Both the position numbers and the translations under genes were made by a program. From assembly GCA_002392705.1 (NCBI GenBank), contig DGHP01000014.1:3367-14896 (forward strand): DNA of 11,530 bases, in the 5' to 3' direction. Under the pieces are notes generated by a model, which saw nothing but the letters and a program-made list of their open reading frames with translations, did not search any database and was not told where the DNA came from. Origin of the DNA: Lachnospiraceae bacterium UBA3845 (lineage in GTDB: Bacteria; Bacillota; Clostridia; Lachnospirales; Lachnospiraceae). Shown here piece after piece: positions 6,641 through 11,530 of this stretch (positions are counted from its first letter, which is position 1; each line of letters starts with the position of its first letter).

Positions 6641-6819
6641 CAATAATGCCCTGACCGGGGAGAAACTCTTCAGGGAAGCTGCGCTCATCAATGAGGATAA
6701 GCTCAGACCCGTGCTCATGGACTATGAGAATATGGACCACGACAGATTCTTCCGCCGCGGCGATCACCGCCTGCGGGCTGATCGAACTGGCGGGATGCCC
6801 GGACGCGATTGTATTATAA
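6640..6819 (+). pseudogene. Decayed fragment of a GH88-type unsaturated glucuronyl hydrolase
   Basis: No intact gene lies between TSCPD and the mannosidase (319 bases). One frame reads LRPVLMDYENMDHDR up to 6746. A second frame beginning at 6745 reads DSSAAAITACGLIELAGCPD and stops at 6819. Joined, they give an EN-x-D-x-x-RDSSAAAI block that resembles the region around the catalytic Asp of GH88 hydrolases. The two frames can be reconciled if two bases (ga) were lost from an original agagat at 6744-6749. GH88 enzymes are about 380 aa, so this would be a small internal relic. I rely on memory of the family motif only. From 6820 to 6959 I see nothing recognisable besides the RBS of the next gene. 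Confidence 0.45.
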
Positions 6820-6959
6820 CCGTTCTGCACCGGACTGCAGAGCGGGCGCAACTGCAGATGTTTTCACAGTGGAATGTGAGGGCGGCCTGATGTGTGGAAA
6901 CCGTGAATCGTAACGGCTCAGTCATGCCCTGCCCTTCCCCGAAAGACAATGGAGGAGAC

Positions 6960-9419
6960 ATGAAAAAACTGCTGCTGAATGGTTCATGGACACTGGAAGT
7001 CTCCGGTCTGTCCGAGCCGCCTGTTCCGGCACAGGTACCCGGATCCGTCTACAACGACCTGCTGAACGCGGGAAAGATGCCGGATCCTTTTTACCGGGAT
7101 AATGAGATGCAGGCCCTTGCCCTGATGGAACATGATTTCAGCTACACCCGGACTTTTTTCGTTCCGAAGGATCTTTTTGACTGCAGCGAGATTCTGCTTC
7201 GCTGTGAAGGACTTGACACTGTCGCGGAGATCCGGGTCAACGGCGCGACGGCGGGCAGGGCCGATAATATGCACCGCACCTGGGAATATGATGTCCGGGA
7301 ATATCTGAAAGCCGGGGAGAATGAGATTACGGTTATTCTGTATTCCCCGACCCGTTATATCCGCGAAGCCTACGCGAAGTCCCGCGCGGACGGCAGTTCG
7401 GATGCCATGACAGGATTCCCGCTGCTCAGAAAAGCGCACTGCATGTTCGGCTGGGACTGGGGTCCGAGGCTTCCCGACGCGGGGATCTGGCGCGATATCA
7501 TGATCATCGGCGTGGAGAAGGCCAGAATCCGCGATGTCTTCATCCGTCAGAATCATGAGAACGGAAAGGTAAGCTGCAGCTTTGATTCCCACCTGCTTTT
7601 TGCGGGAAAGAACTGCTGCATGTCCGCCTCTGACTGCGGTCTGAGAGTCGAGGCCTCCCTCACGGCGCCGGATGGAACCGTCATGAGAGCGGAGGGGGAA
7701 TCCTGCCGGATCGAGGTGCAGGATCCGCAGCTCTGGTGGCCTGCAGGCTTCGGCAGCCAGCCGCTTTATACTGCCTGCGTCCGCCTGATGGACGGGGAGA
7801 AGGAACTTGACCGCTGGGAGAAGAGAATCGGTCTCAGAACGATGACGGTCCGCAGGGAGAAAGATCAGTGGGGAGAGAGCTTCTGCCACTGCGTCAACGG
7901 CGTGGACATTTTTGCCATGGGTTCCGACTATATTCCGGAAGACAACCTTCTGCCGAGAGTGAATCCGGAGCGGACCAGGCGCCTTCTGGAGGACGCCCGG
8001 GCCGCCAATATGAACACGGTCCGCGTCTGGGGTGGCGGTTACTATCCGGATGATTATTTCTATGATATCTGCGACGAGCTGGGCCTGATGGTCTGGCAGG
8101 ATTTCATGTTCGCCTGCGCGGTATATAACCTGACAGAGGAATTCGACGCCAATATCCGGGCAGAGCTGACGGATAATGTGCGGCGGATCCGCTCTCATCC
8201 GTCCCTGGCTCTGTGGTGCGGCAACAATGAGATGGAAGAATTCGTCGCCTTCAACAATGAGTGGGTCAGCTCAAAGCGTCAGGTGGCGGACTACATCAAG
8301 ATGTATGAGTATGTAATGCCGCAGGTGCTCAGAGAGGAGGATCCGGTCACTTTCTACTGGCCTTCCAGCCCGTCCAGCGGAGGAAGTCTGGACGAACCGC
8401 AGGATCCCACCCGCGGAGACGTGCATTACTGGGATGTCTGGCACGGCCTGAAGCCCTTTACGGACTACAGGAACTACCAGTTCCGCTATGTGTCCGAATT
8501 CGGCTTCCAGTCCTTCCCCTGCATGGAGACGATTGAGTCCTTCACCCTTCCGGAGGACCGGAATGTATTCTCCTATGTGATGGAGAAGCATCAGAGAAAT
8601 GCATCCGCCAACGGAAGAATTGCCGCTTACCTCTCACAGACTTACCTCTATCCCTCCACACTGGACAGCTTTGTCTATGCCTCCCAGCTCCTGCAGGCCC
8701 AGGCCATGCAGTACGGAGTCGAGCACTGGAGAAGGAACCGCGGCTGCTGCATGGGAACCGTGATCTGGCAGCTGAACGACTGCTGGCCGGTTGTCAGCTG
8801 GGCAAGCATCGACTATTACGGCCGCTGGAAGGCTCTGCATTATTATGCAAAACGCTTCTTCGCGCCGGTACTGATTTCCTGCCATGAGGAGGGAATCCTT
8901 TCACAGAATACCAATGTAAACGCGGAACCCTTTAAGCTGAAGAAATCCGCCCGCCTGAATGTCAGCAATGAGAGCAGGCAGGATTTTGACGGAAACGCCT
9001 TCTGGGCCCTCAGAAGACCGGACGCCTCCGTGATCTGCGAGGGCAGCTTCCCTGTACACGCGCCGGCTTTGTCCGCTGTCTGGATGGAGGAGCAGGATTT
9101 CAGCGGTGAGGATACCTATGGCTGCTATTATTCCTATGAGCTGAAGGATAAGGCCGGGAACTTCGTGGGCAGCGGCAGTGTACTGTTCTGCCCGCCGAAG
9201 CATTTCCGCTTTATGGATCCGCAGCTCAAGGCACGGATCGAGGGCGACGAGATCGTCGTGAGCGCTTCGGCGTATGCAAGAAGCGTGGAAGTCCTGTGCG
9301 GGGCGGATACCGTCCTGAGCGACAACTATTTCGATATGAACGCGGGCGAGCGCAGGGTGCGGATCGTGCGCGGGAATCCGGAGGCGGTCAGTGTCCGGAG
9401 CGTCTATGACATAAGATGA
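6960..9419 (+). CDS. GH2 beta-mannosidase, cytoplasmic
   Basis: The 819-aa protein should cleave terminal beta-D-mannose from the non-reducing end of manno-oligosaccharides or N-glycan cores (EC 3.2.1.25). It shows the GH2 order: sugar-binding jelly-roll domain (about 1-165), the family signature WDWGPRLPDAGIW (165-177), an Ig-like domain, a TIM-barrel (about 290-630) and C-terminal beta domains. The acid/base is E424 in LWCGNNE and the nucleophile is E513 in SEFGFQSF. The block IWQLNDCWPVVSWASIDYYG is typical of beta-mannosidases rather than beta-galactosidases. There is no signal peptide, so substrates must be imported. Start 6960 follows GGAGGAG (6951-6957) closely. An upstream in-frame GTG at 6894 would add 22 residues without an RBS. 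It is the first gene of a likely three-gene operon. Confidence 0.9.
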   Translation: MKKLLLNGSWTLEVSGLSEPPVPAQVPGSVYNDLLNAGKMPDPFYRDNEMQALALMEHDFSYTRTFFVPKDLFDCSEILLRCEGLDTVAEIRVNGATAGRADNMHRTWEYDVREYLKAGENEITVILYSPTRYIREAYAKSRADGSSDAMTGFPLLRKAHCMFGWDWGPRLPDAGIWRDIMIIGVEKARIRDVFIRQNHENGKVSCSFDSHLLFAGKNCCMSASDCGLRVEASLTAPDGTVMRAEGESCRIEVQDPQLWWPAGFGSQPLYTACVRLMDGEKELDRWEKRIGLRTMTVRREKDQWGESFCHCVNGVDIFAMGSDYIPEDNLLPRVNPERTRRLLEDARAANMNTVRVWGGGYYPDDYFYDICDELGLMVWQDFMFACAVYNLTEEFDANIRAELTDNVRRIRSHPSLALWCGNNEMEEFVAFNNEWVSSKRQVADYIKMYEYVMPQVLREEDPVTFYWPSSPSSGGSLDEPQDPTRGDVHYWDVWHGLKPFTDYRNYQFRYVSEFGFQSFPCMETIESFTLPEDRNVFSYVMEKHQRNASANGRIAAYLSQTYLYPSTLDSFVYASQLLQAQAMQYGVEHWRRNRGCCMGTVIWQLNDCWPVVSWASIDYYGRWKALHYYAKRFFAPVLISCHEEGILSQNTNVNAEPFKLKKSARLNVSNESRQDFDGNAFWALRRPDASVICEGSFPVHAPALSAVWMEEQDFSGEDTYGCYYSYELKDKAGNFVGSGSVLFCPPKHFRFMDPQLKARIEGDEIVVSASAYARSVEVLCGADTVLSDNYFDMNAGERRVRIVRGNPEAVSVRSVYDIR

Positions 9420-9451
9420 AAGCATCCTGGATCTGATAAAGACAGAATCAT

Positions 9452-9486
9452 CTGTATCCCGCCTGCACTGAGGCAGCGGGATACGG
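9452..9486 (+). other. Intercistronic hairpin between mannosidase and dehydrogenase
   Basis: GTATCCCGC (9454-9462) and GCGGGATAC (9476-9484) are perfect 9-bp arms, extended by a T-G wobble and a C-G pair. No T-run follows, so it is not a standard terminator. It may be an mRNA-stability or processing element, or a partial attenuator. Confidence 0.6.
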
Positions 9487-9510
9487 ACAGCGATACAGGG
9501 GAATAAGACA

Positions 9511-10518
9511 ATGAATAATAAGAAAATCGTATTTGAGGCTCCATGGAAGGTTTCATTACAGTCAGAGGAAGCAGCTCTGCATCCCGGAAAGGGCGAAATG
9601 CTGGTCGAGACCCAGTACTCCCTGATCAGTACAGGGACAGAGCTTGCCTGCCTGTCGGGGGGCGAAAGCTGGTTTCAGATGCCGGCCGTCCCGGGTTACT
9701 GCTGCGTGTCGAAAGTGCTTGAGGCGGGGGAGGACGCGCCTTATAAAGAAGGGGATCTGATCTTCCATTACGGCATGCACAGCCGTTATCAGCTGACAAG
9801 CCCGGATTCCTACAATCTGGTGGTGAAGGTGCCGGAGGGGCTGGACCTTTTCTCCATCCCGATGGTCCGTATGGCCACGATTGCGTTTACCTCGATCCGG
9901 GTATCGGAGATCGAGCTGGGGGACGTCGTGCTGGTATCCGGCCTGGGGCTTGTAGGGAATATGGCGGCGCAGCTTGCGCGCCTGTCCGGAGCAGCCGTGA
10001 TCGGCATCGATCCGGCGCCGGCTCGCAGAGAACTTGCTGAAAAAGTCGGGATCGACTGCGCGGTAAGTCCTGAGGAAGCGGCGGCTGCCGTACAGAAGCT
10101 GACGGATGGAAGGGGCTGCAATACCGTTATCGAAGCCACCGGCATCCCGGCCTGCGCGAAGACCTGCCTGTCCTACGTGGGCTATCACGGAGAGATGATC
10201 CTTCTGGGGACGCCGAGAGGAGATTATGAGACCAATCTGGCACAAGTCCTGCGCTGCACCCATCTGGACGAGCTCGGCTGCGTAACCCTCAAGGGCGCCC
10301 ATGAATGGCGTCTTCCGACCATGCGGGAGCGCTATGTGAAGCATTCGATCGAGCGCAATACCATGGTCTGCTTTGATCAGATCAGGAGGGGCAATCTGCA
10401 TCTGAACGAGCTGGTCTCCCATGTCCTGTCGCCTGAGGAGGCAGCGGACGTTTACCTGAAACTGAATGAGGACAGAAACGCGTATCTCGGTATTATCATT
10501 GACTGGGCGAAAGCCTGA
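9511..10518 (+). CDS. Medium-chain dehydrogenase (MDR) without zinc ligands, YcjQ/BchC-like
   Basis: The 335-aa protein has the medium-chain dehydrogenase fold: a GroES-like N-terminal half with STGTEL (40-45), then a Rossmann domain with GLGLVG (144-149). D167 at the end of the second strand favours NAD over NADP. The catalytic zinc site is not conserved: the usual Cys is S40 and the usual His-Glu pair is replaced (PGYC at 61-64). The four-Cys structural zinc loop is also absent. This fits the zinc-poor branch that includes BchC-like enzymes and resembles E. coli YcjQ, an NAD-dependent D-guloside 3-dehydrogenase, in the GTE motif and Rossmann region. Next to a mannosidase it probably oxidises a sugar or glycoside hydroxyl; this is inference. 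An AGGGG (9497-9501) precedes ATG 9511. It follows the mannosidase after 91 bases. Confidence 0.85.
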   Translation: MNNKKIVFEAPWKVSLQSEEAALHPGKGEMLVETQYSLISTGTELACLSGGESWFQMPAVPGYCCVSKVLEAGEDAPYKEGDLIFHYGMHSRYQLTSPDSYNLVVKVPEGLDLFSIPMVRMATIAFTSIRVSEIELGDVVLVSGLGLVGNMAAQLARLSGAAVIGIDPAPARRELAEKVGIDCAVSPEEAAAAVQKLTDGRGCNTVIEATGIPACAKTCLSYVGYHGEMILLGTPRGDYETNLAQVLRCTHLDELGCVTLKGAHEWRLPTMRERYVKHSIERNTMVCFDQIRRGNLHLNELVSHVLSPEEAADVYLKLNEDRNAYLGIIIDWAKA

Positions 10519-10549
10519 CAGTACTGCTCACCGGTCAGTTTTAAAGCAG

Positions 10550-10586
10550 CTGTCCCGGTCCGTCTGATCGATGAACCGGAGGACAG
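10550..10586 (+). other. Intercistronic hairpin between dehydrogenase and isomerase
   Basis: CTGTCC plus CGGT (10550-10559) pair with ACCG plus GGACAG (10575-10586), with a two-base bulge (GA) on the 3' side. No T-run follows. It lies in the 128-base gap and may tune expression within the operon. Confidence 0.45.
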
Positions 10587-10646
10587 ATACGGCAGTGAAA
10601 AGGCCGGAGAAGCAAGTCCGGTCAGTCCCTGAAGGAGGAACAGAAC

Positions 10647-11384
10647 ATGCTTATTAAGGAAGTGGGCCTTCAGCTTTACTCGCTGAGGGATGAAACAGCG
10701 AAGGATTTTCGCGGAACGATCGGCAGGGTTGCGGAGATGGGTTATACCGGTGTCGAATTTGCCGGCTACGGCGGCCTGAAGAGCAGTGAGATGGCGGATC
10801 TTCTGAAACAGAACGGTCTGAAGGCTTACGGCAGCCATTTCGGCATGCTGCCCAAGACCGACGAAGAACTGGATGCCGAGATTGAGATGAATCTGGCGGT
10901 GGGCAACAAATATCTGGTCTGCCCCTGGCATGATATGAAGGATCACGAGGGCGCTCTCCGCTTTGCAGAGATCATGAACCGTACAGCGGACAAGCTGCGT
11001 CCCCACGGCCTGAGGCTGGGCTATCACAACCATGACCATGATATGGCGGTGAGCCAGGGCGAGGTGCTGCTGGATACCCTGCTTGCCAATACGGCGGAGG
11101 ATATCTTCATGGAATTTGACGTATTCTGGGTGGAATACGCCGGATTCAATCCGATGCGTTATATCAGCAGATATGCGGGACGTCAGCCTCTGATGCATCT
11201 GAAGGAGCTGGGCGCGGACCGGAAGAGCAATGTGGAGATCGGGGCCGGAATCTCTGATTTTGCATCCTTCATCAGGCTTGGAAAAGAGATCGGCACAGAG
11301 CATTTTATCATCGAGCAGGAGGAGTATACGATGCCTCCGCTTGAAAGCTGCCGCAAGAGTCTTGAGAGCCTGCTGAAGCTGTAA
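10647..11384 (+). CDS. Sugar phosphate isomerase/epimerase-like TIM-barrel protein (IolE/YcjR type)
   Basis: The 245-aa protein matches the AP-endonuclease-2-like TIM-barrel superfamily of sugar isomerases/epimerases. Typical blocks are VGLQLYSLRDE (6-16), GYTGVEFAGYGG (32-43), a GSHFG (62-66), YHNHDHD (126-132), MEFDVFWVEYAG (155-166), MHLKELG (183-189) and IIEQEEY (221-227). Candidate metal ligands are E156, H184 and E223, with D158 nearby. The length and motif order fit subfamilies that act on sugars or keto-sugars, including YcjR, which epimerises 3-keto-glycosides; the substrate cannot be set from sequence. ATG 10647 follows AAGGAGG with good spacing. As last gene of the mannosidase-dehydrogenase operon it probably works on the product of the dehydrogenase. 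A strong terminator follows. Confidence 0.85.
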   Translation: MLIKEVGLQLYSLRDETAKDFRGTIGRVAEMGYTGVEFAGYGGLKSSEMADLLKQNGLKAYGSHFGMLPKTDEELDAEIEMNLAVGNKYLVCPWHDMKDHEGALRFAEIMNRTADKLRPHGLRLGYHNHDHDMAVSQGEVLLDTLLANTAEDIFMEFDVFWVEYAGFNPMRYISRYAGRQPLMHLKELGADRKSNVEIGAGISDFASFIRLGKEIGTEHFIIEQEEYTMPPLESCRKSLESLLKL

Positions 11385-11395
11385 AGAAGACGGGA

Positions 11396-11433
11396 AGGAC
11401 CCCTCCGCTGTAAGCGGAGGGGTCCTGTGCTTT
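11396..11433 (+). terminator. Strong, likely bidirectional terminator between convergent genes
   Basis: The arms AGGACCCCTCCGC (11396-11408) and GCGGAGGGGTCCT (11414-11426) are a perfect 13-bp stem with a TGTAA loop. A short T-rich tail (TGTGCTTT) follows on the + strand. On the - strand the stem is followed by TTCCCGTCTTCTTT. It lies 11 bases after the isomerase stop and about 5 bases past the stop of the convergent ABC gene, so it can end both transcripts. Confidence 0.85.
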
Positions 11434-11530
11434 ATACCGTAGACAGATCCCAGACCTCATGGATCTTGGGCACGTCGCTGATCAGGCGTTTGGTGTAGGG
11501 AGCGGTCGGATGGAGGATTACCTCGTCCGC
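11432..11530 (-). CDS. C-terminal end of Opp/Dpp-type ABC transporter ATP-binding protein (partial)
   Basis: Read on the - strand, the frame is open from the right edge and ends with TAA at 11434-11432, giving the last 32 residues. The segment [15 protein letters not shown] is the characteristic C-terminal extension of OppD/OppF/DppD/DppF-type ATPases, usually written HPYTxxLLxxxP. These subunits power uptake of oligopeptides, and in some bacteria of oligosaccharides. The ABC motifs lie outside the window, so the assignment rests on this one block. Its convergent position beside the mannosidase operon makes glycan import possible but unproven. Confidence 0.75.
   Translation of the reverse strand, partial: ADEVILHPTAPYTKRLISDVPKIHEVWDLSTV

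Noticed and set aside
6815..6820. TATAAC as -10 of a mannosidase promoter
   Set aside because: No acceptable -35 at 16-18 bases upstream, and the match sits in a degraded coding region. The true promoter could not be placed.
6633..6890. 85-codon GTG-start frame after TSCPD
   Set aside because: No RBS, overlaps the TSCPD stop region, and its second half shows no protein-like pattern, while another frame carries the recognisable motif. Treated as part of the decayed fragment.
6984..8198. 404-codon open frame on the - strand inside the mannosidase gene
   Set aside because: A shadow of the GH2 gene, whose catalytic motifs are on the + strand. No family motif or RBS seen.

Overview
The window looks like chromosomal DNA of a low-to-mid-GC Clostridia, most likely a Lachnospiraceae-type gut bacterium. 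This is an inference from several signs: strong AGGAGG-type ribosome binding sites before almost every gene, a secreted YARHG-domain protein with low-complexity linkers, a TSCPD-domain protein of the kind common in Clostridia, and a glycan-utilisation cluster. No rRNA, tRNA, CRISPR array or intact transposase is visible. All genes are on the + strand except a partial gene at the extreme right edge.

Left part (1-5110), cell-surface and envelope genes. The window opens in the 3' end of a Glu/Thr-rich protein of unknown function. Next come a secreted 706-aa YARHG protein with alanine-rich and glutamine/proline-rich repeats, a small GlsB/YeaQ-type membrane protein with its own promoter and a clear terminator, and a 384-base gene-free stretch. 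That stretch holds three exact-period 19-bp repeats (possibly an orphan IS21-type end), a long G-free pyrimidine tract and a 17-bp palindrome just before the RBS of the next gene. The next gene encodes a membrane-anchored von Willebrand A (VWA) protein with an intact metal-binding MIDAS motif, an acidic Glu/Thr linker, one transmembrane helix and a probably cytoplasmic tail.

Middle part (5111-6959), small soluble proteins. A stand-alone Sce7726-family PD-(D/E)XK nuclease-like protein and a cupin/TSCPD gene pair are each preceded by an extended -10 promoter (TGATATAAT). Behind TSCPD lies what I read as a short decayed fragment of a GH88 unsaturated glucuronyl hydrolase, broken by an apparent 2-base deletion.

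Right part (6960-11530), glycan catabolism. A cytoplasmic GH2 beta-mannosidase is followed by a medium-chain dehydrogenase that lacks the usual zinc ligands and by an IolE/YcjR-like TIM-barrel isomerase/epimerase. The three genes appear to form one operon with hairpins in both intergenic gaps, ending at a strong 13-bp stem terminator. Convergent to it is the C-terminal end of an Opp/Dpp-type ABC transporter ATPase, which may import the glycoside or peptide substrate. A dehydrogenase plus epimerase pair next to a glycosidase recalls the E. coli YcjQ/YcjR 3-keto-glycoside route. This is the most interesting functional hypothesis in the window, but it rests on recognition of families and gene order only.
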